Notes under the pieces: generated by a model
What the model saw: only the letters and a program-made list of their open reading frames with translations
Databases searched by the model: none
Told to the model about the DNA's origin: nothing
Translations under genes and position numbers: made by a program
NCBI GenBank assembly: GCA_963699085.1
Contig: CAVOTH010000003.1
Span: 496,001-560,000 of the forward strand
Origin: Bog-756 sp963699085
GTDB taxonomy: Bacteria; Actinomycetota; Acidimicrobiia; Acidimicrobiales; RAAP-2
Length of the DNA: 64,000 bases
Reading direction: 5' to 3'
Part shown: piece by piece, positions 34,978 to 43,185 of the stretch
How positions within the stretch are numbered: the stretch's first letter is position 1
Layout: every line of letters begins with the position of its first letter

Positions 34978-35637
34978 GTGCTTGACCGCTTCCATCCGCC
35001 GGTCGAGGAATACCTCGAGACGATCTTCGCCCTCGAGGAAGAGGGCATTCCGGTGATCCAGGCCCGGCTAGCCGAGCGGCTGGGCAAGGCGGCCCCATCG
35101 GTATCCGAGATGCTCGACCGGCTCGAGGCCGACGGGCTCATCGCCCGCAGAGGACGCCGTATCACCATGACCCCGGCCGGTACTGCTCTGGCCGAGGGGG
35201 TCGTCCGCAAACACCGTCTGGCCGAGCGCCTCCTGGTCGACATCATCGGCCTGGACTGGGACAAGGCCCACATCGAGGCCGGCCGGTGGGAGCACGTCAT
35301 CAGCGACGATGTCGAGGCGCGCCTGGTGGTCCTCCTCGATAACCCGACCACGTGTCCGCACGGGAATCCGATCCCGGGGGTGGTTCCCGACGGCGCCGGC
35401 CAGCGCCGCCTGGCCGATGCGCAGCCGGGGGAGCAGATTCGGCTGGTGCGCATCACCGAGAGCGTCGAACACGAAGCGGACTCGCTCACCTACCTGGGCG
35501 ACAACGGGCTCACACCGGGGACGACGGCCATGATCCAGTCCCGGGCCCCCGACGGGACGTTGACCCTCGTCCTCGGCGACGCCGCCATCGCGCTCGGCCC
35601 GGCGATGACCGAGCGCATGTTCATCGCCTCGGCCTGA
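34978..35637 (+). CDS. DtxR/MntR-family metal-dependent regulator
   Basis: A 219-residue metalloregulator: winged helix (VIQARLAERLGKAAPSVSEMLDRLEADGLI, 26-55), dimerisation domain, then a C-terminal FeoA/SH3-like domain (about 143-219). Metal ligands seen by alignment to DtxR/IdeR: H79, E83, H98, E105, H106. The position of the primary-site Cys102 of DtxR is Gly (EAGRWEH), and the Met10 position is acidic (E11), so the metal site is a mixture of IdeR-like and MntR-like features. Fe or Mn control is therefore open. GTG at 34978, leaderless. No metal transporter adjoins; hrcA follows after 134 nt. Confidence 0.87.
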   Translation: MLDRFHPPVEEYLETIFALEEEGIPVIQARLAERLGKAAPSVSEMLDRLEADGLIARRGRRITMTPAGTALAEGVVRKHRLAERLLVDIIGLDWDKAHIEAGRWEHVISDDVEARLVVLLDNPTTCPHGNPIPGVVPDGAGQRRLADAQPGEQIRLVRITESVEHEADSLTYLGDNGLTPGTTAMIQSRAPDGTLTLVLGDAAIALGPAMTERMFIASA

Positions 35638-35687
35638 TCAGCTACAGGCGCCTGGACCGCCTCTGTGGGGTGATCGGCCCATTCCGG

Positions 35688-35714
35688 TCAGCACTCACTA
35701 GAGTGGAGTGCCAG
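35688..35714. promoter_or_regulatory. CIRCE element, HrcA operator of the hrcA-dnaJ operon
   Basis: TCAGCACTC-N9-GAGTGCCAG closely matches the CIRCE consensus (TTAGCACTC-N9-GAGTGCTAA) with exact 9-nt spacing. The spacer ACTAGAGTG contains TAGAGT (35699-35704), a likely -10, so bound HrcA covers the promoter. It lies 57 nt upstream of hrcA. Confidence 0.85.
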
Positions 35715-35771
35715 AGCGACCGGTCCGATCTGGGGCCCGACCCCGGCCGACCTGTCTCCCGGTGACCAACC

Positions 35772-36836
35772 ATGACGACCGCTGACGACCGCAAGCACGA
35801 TCAGACTTCCTCCGATGACGGGGGCCTCGACGCCCGCAAGGCGGCGATCCTCAACGCGGTCGTGACCGAGTACATCGCCTCGGCCCAGCCGGTCGGCTCC
35901 CAACATGTGGTGGATGCACCGGGGGTGAGTGTCTCGTCGGCCACCGTTCGTACCGACATGGCGACGCTCGAACGCGAGGGCTACCTGGCTCAGCCGCACA
36001 CCAGCGCCGGGCGGATCCCGACCGACAAGGGCTACCGCTTCTTCGTCGACCAGCTCGGCGGCCCCGGACCGCTCGACGCGGGCGGGCGACAGCAGGTGCG
36101 GCAGTTCTTCGACCACGCCCACGGGGAGATCGAGGAGATGCTCGAGCGGACCTCGGGCCTGCTGGCCAATCTCACCGACTGCACCGCCATGGTGGTGGGA
36201 CCCTCGCACGAGTCGGCGTCGATCCGTTCGGTGCAGATGGTCGCACTCGGTCATCGGCTGGCCCTCGTGGTCGTGGTCCTGGCCGACGGGGCCGTGCAGA
36301 AGCAGACGATCGAGCTCCCCGAAGATGCCGACGAGACCGTGGTGTCCGATGCCGGCGCCCGACTGGCCTCCCACACCCTCGGATCTCGCCTGTCCGATGT
36401 CACGCCGACCACCATCTCCAGCGGTGATCCGGTTGTCGACGCGGTGACGGCATCGGGCGTCGCCGCCCTGCGGTCCCTCGGCGACGCCGACGGCCGAGAT
36501 CAGCTGTTCGTTGGTGGCTCGTCGCGAATGGCGGCCGCCTTCGACGCCGTGGACACGGTTCGTTCGGTACTCACCATCCTCGAGCAGCAGTTGGTCGTGG
36601 TGTCGCTCCTGCGTGACATCCTCGACACCGGGCTGACCGTGGCCATCGGGGCCGAGCACGGCATCGAGCCGTTGGCATCGTGCGCCATCGTGGTGATGCC
36701 GGTATCGGTCGACGGTGTCGAGGCCGGCACGATCGGGCTCCTCGGGCCCACCCGGATGAACTACCCACTGGCGCTGGCCGCCGCCCGGGTGGTCGGCGAT
36801 CGCCTGGGTGAACGACTGGGTGAGGCGGCACAGTGA
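35772..36836 (+). CDS. hrcA: Heat-inducible transcription repressor HrcA
   Basis: A 354-residue winged-helix repressor. The start LDARKAAILNAVVTEYIASAQPVGSQHVV and VSSATVRTDMATLEREGYLAQPHTSAGRIPTDKGYRFFVD are signature stretches. The C-terminal GAF-like domain ends with IGLLGPTRMNYPLALAAARVV. It binds CIRCE and is refolded by GroEL, so heat load relieves repression. The CIRCE element sits in its own promoter, so it controls itself and dnaJ. ATG at 35772; the end overlaps dnaJ by 4 nt (GTGA). Confidence 0.95.
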   Translation: MTTADDRKHDQTSSDDGGLDARKAAILNAVVTEYIASAQPVGSQHVVDAPGVSVSSATVRTDMATLEREGYLAQPHTSAGRIPTDKGYRFFVDQLGGPGPLDAGGRQQVRQFFDHAHGEIEEMLERTSGLLANLTDCTAMVVGPSHESASIRSVQMVALGHRLALVVVVLADGAVQKQTIELPEDADETVVSDAGARLASHTLGSRLSDVTPTTISSGDPVVDAVTASGVAALRSLGDADGRDQLFVGGSSRMAAAFDAVDTVRSVLTILEQQLVVVSLLRDILDTGLTVAIGAEHGIEPLASCAIVVMPVSVDGVEAGTIGLLGPTRMNYPLALAAARVVGDRLGERLGEAAQ

Positions 36837-37972
36837 CCGAGGCCGATCTCTACGAACTCCTCGGAGTCAGCCGTAATGCAACCGACGAGGAGCTGAAGCG
36901 GGCCTACCGGGCGAAGGCGCGCGAGCATCACCCGGATACCAACCAGGAAGACGGCGACGCCGGCGAGCACTTCAAGGAGGTCAGCCTGGCCTACGAGGTC
37001 CTGAGCGACCCCGAGCGCCGTGCCCGCTACGACCGTTTCGGCCATGCCGGGGTGTTCGGCCAGGGCGGCGGTGGCCAGGCCGGTGGCGATCCCTTCGGGG
37101 CCGGTGGTCTGGGGGATCTGTTCGACGCCTTCTTCAACGGGATGGGCGGGACCGGCGGTGGCCGGCGACGCGCCGGACCGGTACCGGGTCCCGACGCCGA
37201 GATGGTGATCGAGCTTTCGTTCCGCGATGCCGTCTTCGGGGTGCAGCGCCAGGTGGACGTGACCACACCGGTCCACTGCGACACCTGCGAGGGGACAGGC
37301 GCCCAGCCGGGCACCTCTGTAGTGCGGTGCCCCGAATGCCAAGGTGCCGGTGAGCTGCGCCGGGTACGTCAGTCGATCCTCGGCCAGGTTGTCACCGCGG
37401 TGCCGTGCAACCGCTGCCAGGGCACCGGTCAGTCGATCGAGTCTCCCTGTGTCGACTGCCGTGGCGAGGGGCGTCGGTCCGAGTCCCGCACCCTCACCGT
37501 CGACATCCCCGCCGGCGTCGACGACGGTTCCACCCTCCGCCTGGCCGGGCACGGCCCGGCCGGGTTCCGGGGCGGCCCCAATGGCGCCCTCTTCGTCCAC
37601 CTGGCTGTCACGCCCGACGAGGTATTCCAACGCTCGGACGTGGACCTCCACGCCACGGTGCACGTACCGATGGCGCTGGCGTCCTTGGGTGGCAGCATCC
37701 CTTTCGCCACACTTGACGACACCCGTGACCTGGCCATCGCCGAGGGGACCCAGAGCGGTACGGTGATCTCCCTCAAGGGTCTCGGCGTCCCGAAGCTGCG
37801 GGGCCGGGGTCGAGGTGACCTCTCCGTGCACGTCCAGGTCGATACCCCGACCGACCTCGATGATGGCCAGCGGCAGCTGCTCATCGCATTGGCCGAGGCC
37901 CGATCGGAGGATCTGGGCGAAGCCCCCCAGGCGGAGGGCCTGTTCTCCAAGCTCCGCTCGGCCCTGAGCTGA
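36833..37972 (+). CDS. dnaJ: Chaperone protein DnaJ
   Basis: A 379-residue type I J-protein. J domain with HPD (AREHHPDTNQ, about 32-36), Gly-rich linker (FGQGGGGQAGGDPFGAGG), four zinc-binding CxxCxGxG repeats (CDTCEGTG, CPECQGAG, CNRCQGTG, CVDCRGEG), then the two substrate-binding barrels. Works with DnaK (not in this window). GTG start overlaps hrcA. Pairing with hrcA identifies it as the DnaJ2-type copy found next to hrcA in actinobacteria. Confidence 0.96.
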   Translation: MTEADLYELLGVSRNATDEELKRAYRAKAREHHPDTNQEDGDAGEHFKEVSLAYEVLSDPERRARYDRFGHAGVFGQGGGGQAGGDPFGAGGLGDLFDAFFNGMGGTGGGRRRAGPVPGPDAEMVIELSFRDAVFGVQRQVDVTTPVHCDTCEGTGAQPGTSVVRCPECQGAGELRRVRQSILGQVVTAVPCNRCQGTGQSIESPCVDCRGEGRRSESRTLTVDIPAGVDDGSTLRLAGHGPAGFRGGPNGALFVHLAVTPDEVFQRSDVDLHATVHVPMALASLGGSIPFATLDDTRDLAIAEGTQSGTVISLKGLGVPKLRGRGRGDLSVHVQVDTPTDLDDGQRQLLIALAEARSEDLGEAPQAEGLFSKLRSALS

Positions 37973-37974
37973 GC

Positions 37975-38769
37975 ATGCCCCCGGCCGACGGTGCGGCCGG
38001 CGGTCGTGCCACGCCGGCGCCACGGGCACCCGACCCTCTGCTGGTGGCTGCCGCGGCCATGGTCTTCGTGGCCGACCCGGCCGCTCCGGTGGTCGACGAC
38101 GAGGGGATGCATCACCTGCTCGATGTACTCCGGCTGCGCCCGGGCGAACTGGTCATCGCCGCCGACGGCTCCGGCCGGTGGGTGCCGTGCCGGATCGCGG
38201 CATCCGCCCCGGCTGGAAGATCGCGGCATGCCGACCCGACGGCGCTACTGGTGCCCGACGGACCGGCGGTGATCGAGCTTCCTCCACACCCCGAGGTGAC
38301 GGTGGCCTTCGCCCCGACCAAAGGCGATCGCCCCGAGTGGGTGGCCCAGAAATTGACCGAGTTGGGGGTGGACCGGATCGTGCCGTTGCGAACCTCACGC
38401 TCGGTGGTCCGCTGGGAGGGTGACCGGGCCGTCAAGGCGGTTGAGCGCCTGCGCCGCGTCGTCCAAGAGGCGGCTTCCCAGTGTCGGCGGGCCCGGCTGC
38501 CGGAGGTCACCGGCCTGTGTCGCCTGGAGGAGATCGCTGCCATCGCCGGTGCCCCGGTGACCCTGGCCGAAGCGGGCGGAGGCCCGCCGGGCCTCGACAG
38601 ACCGGTGATGGCCGTGGGTCCCGAGGGAGGATGGGACCCGGACGAGCGCGAAGCGTTCGGCCCGGTAGTGGGACTCGGTCCCACCGTGTTGCGGGCCGAG
38701 ACGGCCGCCGTCACGGCCGGGGCCCTGCTGTGTGCCTTGCGAAATGGGGTGGTTCTACCCCTTGCGTAA
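37975..38769 (+). CDS. rsmE: 16S rRNA (uracil-1498-N3)-methyltransferase RsmE
   Basis: A 264-residue SPOUT methyltransferase. N-terminal PUA-like domain (HHLLDVLRLRPGELVIAADGSG), then ATKGDRPEWVAQKLTELGVDRIVPL and the trefoil-knot SAM site AVGPEGGWDPDE ... LGPTVLRAETAAV. ATG at 37975, 2 nt after the dnaJ stop. The hrcA-dnaJ-rsmE order is a conserved actinobacterial operon. The first 20 residues are a variable Pro/Ala stretch. Confidence 0.93.
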   Translation: MPPADGAAGGRATPAPRAPDPLLVAAAAMVFVADPAAPVVDDEGMHHLLDVLRLRPGELVIAADGSGRWVPCRIAASAPAGRSRHADPTALLVPDGPAVIELPPHPEVTVAFAPTKGDRPEWVAQKLTELGVDRIVPLRTSRSVVRWEGDRAVKAVERLRRVVQEAASQCRRARLPEVTGLCRLEEIAAIAGAPVTLAEAGGGPPGLDRPVMAVGPEGGWDPDEREAFGPVVGLGPTVLRAETAAVTAGALLCALRNGVVLPLA

Positions 38770-38927
38770 CCACGCTCCGTGAGGAAAACTGTAATCAAAG
38801 GAAGTTCACGTGGTCGCCGGCTTCCCCCTTAGCCGGTCATCCTGCGTGAGTCGACAGCTCGATAGCGGGTTCGCGTCGCGGATCCGGGCTCGAGGGGCAC
38901 ATCAGTTGGGGAGCGGAGGGCAGGGCC

Positions 38928-39509
38928 ATGGCGATAACGGAGAAGGCGGTCGTAGCAGTGGACGAAGACGAGCAGGAGGAGGCGGCCCGGGTCGCCTATG
39001 CCCGTGCCGTCGGTTCGAGACTGCGAGCGATGCGCAAGCAGATGCGGTTGTCCCTGCAGGCGGTCGAGGCCATGTCCGACCAGGAGTTCAAGGCGTCGGT
39101 GCTCGGTGCCTACGAGCGGGGCGAGCGGGCCATTTCGGTGCCCAGGCTCCAACGCCTGGCCAAGCTGTACGACGTGCCGGTCGACCAGCTCCTGCCGAAC
39201 GACGATGCCATGCCGGGAGGCCGGTGGGGTGCGTCGGACGACGCCGCCAACGGGCGCCGCATGGCGCCGGTATCGACGGTGCCGGACAAGGTCGCCATCG
39301 ACCTGACCAAGCTGCACACGGTCAGCGGGCCCGAGCGGGACCTCCTGCGCCGGTTCCTCAGCATGATCCAGGTCCACCGCCAGGACTTCAACGGCCGGAT
39401 GATCACCATCCGGGCCGAGGATGTGCGGGCCATCGCCTGTCTGTTCGGGGTCACTCCGGACAGCATGGGCGCCCGCCTCGACGAGCTCGGACTGCTCGTC
39501 GCGGTCTGA
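38928..39509 (+). CDS. BldD-like XRE regulator with c-di-GMP signature
   Basis: A 193-residue protein with an N-terminal XRE helix-turn-helix (about 22-90: YARAVGSRLRAMRKQM, VLGAYERGERAISVPRLQRL, YDVPVDQLLP), a short linker and a C-terminal domain that contains R151-Q-D153, eight residues, R162-A-E-D165. This equals the BldD c-di-GMP-binding pattern RxD-X8-RxxD (RGD-X8-RQDD in Streptomyces). It is therefore probably a c-di-GMP-dependent repressor. The 158-nt leader is comparatively AT-rich (TGTAAT at 38790-38795) and holds GTGA (38779) and TCAC (38806), the half-sites of a BldD-type box, hinting at autoregulation. ATG after GGAGGGCAGGGCC; stop overlaps the next regulator (TGATG). Confidence 0.82.
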   Translation: MAITEKAVVAVDEDEQEEAARVAYARAVGSRLRAMRKQMRLSLQAVEAMSDQEFKASVLGAYERGERAISVPRLQRLAKLYDVPVDQLLPNDDAMPGGRWGASDDAANGRRMAPVSTVPDKVAIDLTKLHTVSGPERDLLRRFLSMIQVHRQDFNGRMITIRAEDVRAIACLFGVTPDSMGARLDELGLLVAV

Positions 39510-39802
39510 TGACCGACGTCCAAGGCGCACCGATCAGCTGGCTGAGTACCAAAGAGGCGGCTGAACGCCTCGGCGTGACCCTGCGCAGCCTGTACCGGTT
39601 CATCGACGAGGGCGGCCTGGCCGCCTACAAGTTCGGGCGGGTCATCCGCCTCAAGGAGACCGACGTGGACTCCTTCATCGAGTCCAGCCGGATCGTGCCG
39701 GGAAGCCTGGAGCACCTCTATCCCGAGGTGAAGGGCCCGACCCGCATGGTTCCCAGCGGAACATCCAACGGCACCCGTGAACCGATGGTGGCCGAGCGTT
39801 GA
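39509..39802 (+). CDS. Excisionase/BldC-like helix-turn-helix protein
   Basis: A 97-residue protein with a MerR-type winged helix: WLSTKEAAERLGVTLRSLYRFIDEGGLAAYKFGRVIRLKETDVDSFIES (HTH_17). BldC, a small developmental regulator in Streptomyces, has the same single domain. The C-terminal 35 residues are unstructured. ATG shares a base with the stop of the BldD-like gene, so two development-type regulators are translated together. Its targets are unknown. Confidence 0.82.
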   Translation: MTDVQGAPISWLSTKEAAERLGVTLRSLYRFIDEGGLAAYKFGRVIRLKETDVDSFIESSRIVPGSLEHLYPEVKGPTRMVPSGTSNGTREPMVAER

Positions 39803-40185
39803 ACGGCGCGCTGGCGGGGGCTGCGTTGACCAGGGATCCCGACTGCCTCTTCTGCGGCATCGTGCACGGGGATGTACCAGCGGAGATCGTCCATCGGGAC
39901 GAGCGGACGGTGGCGTTCCGGGACATCGTCCCCCAGGCCCCGGTGCACGTGCTCATCGTGCCCGTCAACCACATCGTGGATGCCTCGACGGTGACGGCCG
40001 CAGACGGTGCTGACGTGGCCGCCCTACTGATGACGGCCAAGACGGTGGCCGATGCCGAAGGCTTCGGCGACGAGGACCGCGGCTACCGGTTGGCATTCAA
40101 CATCGGGCCCGACTCCGGCAACACGGTGCCCCACCTGCACCTCCACCTCTTAGGTGGGCGCGCCTTCAACTGGCCTCCCGGCTGA
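39799..40185 (+). CDS. HIT-family nucleotide-binding protein
   Basis: A 128-residue histidine-triad protein. DCLFCGIVHGDVPAEIVHRDE is the usual start with Cys pair (C-x2-C), and the active site is HLHLHLLGG near the end. Such HINT-like proteins hydrolyse AMP-lysine or other adenylates. TTG at 39799 overlaps the stop of the preceding gene by 4 nt (TTGA). It precedes phoH, a pairing common in actinobacteria. Confidence 0.88.
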   Translation: MNGALAGAALTRDPDCLFCGIVHGDVPAEIVHRDERTVAFRDIVPQAPVHVLIVPVNHIVDASTVTAADGADVAALLMTAKTVADAEGFGDEDRGYRLAFNIGPDSGNTVPHLHLHLLGGRAFNWPPG

Positions 40186-40277
40186 ACGACCCCGAGGCCT
40201 GATCGGCCCGGCCACGCGTCCCTCACGATCCGTCCGGGACGTCCCGGCCCGCTGGTAGGGTCGCATGCAGAACGCAC

Positions 40278-41375
40278 GTGGCAGGCACCCCGGTAAAGAT
40301 CCTCGTTCCCGGCAACCACCTCATGGCCGGTCTCCTCGGCCAGCGCGATGAGCTGCTCCGTCTGATCGAGGGTGCCTTCCCTGATGTGCGGATCGCCGTT
40401 CGGGGCAATGAGGTCACCGTCGAGGGCACCGGATCCGACGGAGGCGCCTCGGCCGAGCGGGTGGCCTCTCTCTTCCACGAGTTGATCATCCTGCTCGAAT
40501 CCGGGCAGGGCCTCGACGCCGTGCAGCTCCACCGCACGATCGACATGATGCGCGACGACGTCCGTCCGTCCGAGGTGCTGACCAGTGAGCTGCTCCGGTC
40601 CTCCCGGGGACGGGCCGTGCGCCCGAAGACCGGTGGACAGAAGGCGTACGCCGACGCCATCAGCCGCAACATCGTGACCTTCGGCATCGGTCCTGCCGGC
40701 ACGGGTAAGTCCTACCTGGCCGTGGCGCTCGCCGTGCAGGCGCTCCAGGCCCGACAGGTCAGCCGGATCATCCTGACCAGGCCGGCGGTGGAGGCCGGGG
40801 AGCGGTTGGGCTTCCTGCCCGGCGACATGTTGGCCAAGGTGGACCCCTATCTCCGTCCCCTGTACGACGCCCTCCACGATCTGCTCGAGGCCGAGGGTGC
40901 GCAGCGCCTCATCGACAAGGGGGCCGTCGAAGTGGCACCGCTCGCCTTCATGCGGGGCCGGACCCTCAACAATTCCTTCATCATCCTGGACGAGGCCCAG
41001 AACACCAGTCCCGAGCAGATGAAGATGTTCCTCACCCGGATCGGCTTCGGCTCGAAGGCGGTGGTCACCGGAGACATGACCCAGGTGGACATTCCCGGTG
41101 GCCGCTCCGGACTGGTCGGTCTGGAAGCCATCCTGGGCGATGTGCCCGACCTCGCCTTCGTGCACCTGAAGGCCCAGGACGTCGTCCGCCACAAGATCGT
41201 GGCCGATATCGTCACCGCCTACGAGGGCGGCGGGGAGGTACGACCCGCTGGTTCGGTGCCGGGTACTGCTTCAACCAGTGGAACAGTGTCAACCGGTGGC
41301 AATGGTTCGACCGTTGGCAACGGGTCGGACGCGGGTGCGGGTTCGGCGGTCCCCGACCGGGCGGACCGGGCGTGA
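40278..41375 (+). CDS. phoH: PhoH-like ATPase
   Basis: A 365-residue protein with an N-terminal KH-like region, then the PhoH ATPase: Walker A GPAGTGKSYLA (about 138-148), RPAVEAGERLGFLPGD and Walker B IILDEAQNTSPEQ. Role in RNA metabolism, often co-inherited with ybeY. The last ~50 residues are a Ser/Thr/Gly-rich tail (TASTSGTVSTGGNGSTVGNG) from a locally repetitive and less GC-rich DNA stretch (41,250-41,345), not part of the domain. GTG at 40278; overlaps ybeY by 4 nt (GTGA). Confidence 0.93.
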   Translation: MAGTPVKILVPGNHLMAGLLGQRDELLRLIEGAFPDVRIAVRGNEVTVEGTGSDGGASAERVASLFHELIILLESGQGLDAVQLHRTIDMMRDDVRPSEVLTSELLRSSRGRAVRPKTGGQKAYADAISRNIVTFGIGPAGTGKSYLAVALAVQALQARQVSRIILTRPAVEAGERLGFLPGDMLAKVDPYLRPLYDALHDLLEAEGAQRLIDKGAVEVAPLAFMRGRTLNNSFIILDEAQNTSPEQMKMFLTRIGFGSKAVVTGDMTQVDIPGGRSGLVGLEAILGDVPDLAFVHLKAQDVVRHKIVADIVTAYEGGGEVRPAGSVPGTASTSGTVSTGGNGSTVGNGSDAGAGSAVPDRADRA

Positions 41376-41896
41376 GCCTCGACATCTACGCCGCCGACGA
41401 GCAGGCCGACCACCCGGTGGCCGTCGATCGCTGGGCCGCCCTGGCCCGGGACGTGCTCATGGCCGAGGGAATCACCTCGGACACCGAGGTATCGCTGCTC
41501 TTCGTGGACGAGACCTCGATCGCCGCCCTCAACGAGCGCTTCCTCGACAAGCAGGGGCCCACCGACGTGCTGTCGTTCCCCATCGAGGACGAGATCGACC
41601 GGAGCGGGCGGTCCCCCGACGAGGGGGGGACGGGCCCGGCGTCCATCGAGGCCTCGACCGGACGCCATCTGCTGCTCGGTGACGTGGTCATCTGCCCGAC
41701 CGTCGCCGCCGCCAACGCGGTGGAACACGGTGCGACATTCGACGACGAGATCGCCCTGCTGGTCGTGCACGGGATCCTCCACCTCCTGGGCATGGACCAT
41801 GTGATCGACGAGGAGGCCGAGCGGATGGAGCGGCGCGAGCAGCAGCTCCTCGAACGCTTCTACCGGGTGCCCCCGCTACTCGACACCCCGACCTGA
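41372..41896 (+). CDS. ybeY: Endoribonuclease YbeY / rRNA maturation factor
   Basis: A 174-residue zinc metalloprotein. HGILHLLGMDH gives the H-x3-H-x5-H zinc site; NERFLDKQGPTDVLSFPIED is the other signature. Needed for 16S rRNA 3' end processing and ribosome quality control. An insertion around 75-95 (RSGRSPDEGGTGPASIEAST) is longer than in most homologues. GTG overlaps phoH, and its TGA overlaps the next ATG (TGATG), so the run phoH-ybeY-corC-era has no gaps. Confidence 0.94.
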   Translation: MSLDIYAADEQADHPVAVDRWAALARDVLMAEGITSDTEVSLLFVDETSIAALNERFLDKQGPTDVLSFPIEDEIDRSGRSPDEGGTGPASIEASTGRHLLLGDVVICPTVAAANAVEHGATFDDEIALLVVHGILHLLGMDHVIDEEAERMERREQQLLERFYRVPPLLDTPT

Positions 41897-43185
41897 TGAC
41901 GGCGGCCACCTTCACCCCAGGTGACGTCGCCCTCTGCGTCGTGGTGGTGGTGCTACTGGCCGCGAGCGCGATCCTGGCCCTGGCCGAGACCGCCCTGGTG
42001 CGCATGGGACGGGCCAAGGCCAAGAGCCTCGCCGACGAGGGCAAACGGGGGGCCAAGGTGCTGGTCCGCCTGACCGAGGACCCGCAGGGATTTCTCAACC
42101 CGGTCCTGCTCCTGGTCCTCATCTGCCAGCTGGTGGTGGCCACGCTGGTCGGCATCCTGGCCGTCCGCTGGTTCGGTGCCTGGGGCGTGGTCGCCGCCAC
42201 CTTCTTCGAGATCGTCGTGATCTTCGTGTTCGCCGAGGCCGTCCCCAAGAACTGGGCCGTCCACCACCCCGAACGGGCCGCACTGTTCAGCGCGCCGATC
42301 GTGTCGGCGGTGGTCCGCTTCTGGCCGGTACGGATCGTGTCCGGTTTCCTGATCGGGCTCGCCAACCTCTTCATCGGTCACAAGGGGGCCTACATCGGCA
42401 CCCTGGTCACCGAGTCGGAGCTCTTGGCCATGGCTGACGTGGCCGTCGAGGGCGATGTGATCGAGACCGAGGAACGCGCCCTCATCCACTCCATCATCGA
42501 GTTCGGTGACACCGTGGTCCGCGAGGTGATGGTGCCCCGTCCCGACATGGTCACGATCGCCTTGGACGTCACCGTCGACGCCGCCCTCGACATCGCCCTG
42601 GAGGCAGGCCGCAGCCGGATCCCGGTCGTCGAGCAGCAGATCGATGACGTGATCGGCATCGCCTACACGAAGGACCTGATCCGCGACATCCGGGCCGGCC
42701 AGGGCGACGAGCCGGTCGGGTCACACTTCCGCGACGCCCACTTCGTGCCCGAGACCAAGCGGGTGTCCGACCTGATGCGCGAGATGCAGGCGGACCAATT
42801 CCATCTGGCCGTCGTCGTCAACGAGTACGGCGGGACGGCGGGCCTGGTGACACTCGAGGACCTGATCGAAGAGCTGGTCGGTGAGATCGTCGACGAGTTC
42901 GACGTCGAGGAGGCCCTGGTCGAGGAGCTGGCCGGCGGCGGCCTGCGGGTGAGTGCCCGGCTCCCGGTGGACGAGGTCAACGATCTGTTGGACGCCCACC
43001 TGCCCACCGGCGCCTGGGACACGGTAGGTGGGCTGGTCTTCGATCTGCTCGGCCACGTCCCGGTGGCGGGCGAGTCGGTGCTGTCGGACGGACTCCGTCT
43101 GGAGGTCGAACGGGTCAGCGGTCGGCGCATCGAGCGGGTGTGCATCGTCCCGATGGCCGACGCCGCCGCGTCCGAGAACCCGTGA
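41896..43185 (+). CDS. CNNM/CorC (hemolysin C-type) transporter protein
   Basis: A 429-residue membrane protein. N-terminal DUF21/CNNM domain with four hydrophobic segments (about 12-32, 68-92, 98-116, 140-155), then a CBS pair (VREVMVPRPDMVTI ... EQQIDDVIGIAYTKDLI) and a C-terminal CorC_HlyC domain (LPVDEVNDLLDAHLPTG ... DTVGGLVFDLLGHVPVAGESV). Members move or regulate Mg/Co; the hemolysin label is historical. Sits between ybeY and era as in most actinobacteria. Stop overlaps era GTG by 4 nt. Confidence 0.92.
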   Translation: MTAATFTPGDVALCVVVVVLLAASAILALAETALVRMGRAKAKSLADEGKRGAKVLVRLTEDPQGFLNPVLLLVLICQLVVATLVGILAVRWFGAWGVVAATFFEIVVIFVFAEAVPKNWAVHHPERAALFSAPIVSAVVRFWPVRIVSGFLIGLANLFIGHKGAYIGTLVTESELLAMADVAVEGDVIETEERALIHSIIEFGDTVVREVMVPRPDMVTIALDVTVDAALDIALEAGRSRIPVVEQQIDDVIGIAYTKDLIRDIRAGQGDEPVGSHFRDAHFVPETKRVSDLMREMQADQFHLAVVVNEYGGTAGLVTLEDLIEELVGEIVDEFDVEEALVEELAGGGLRVSARLPVDEVNDLLDAHLPTGAWDTVGGLVFDLLGHVPVAGESVLSDGLRLEVERVSGRRIERVCIVPMADAAASENP

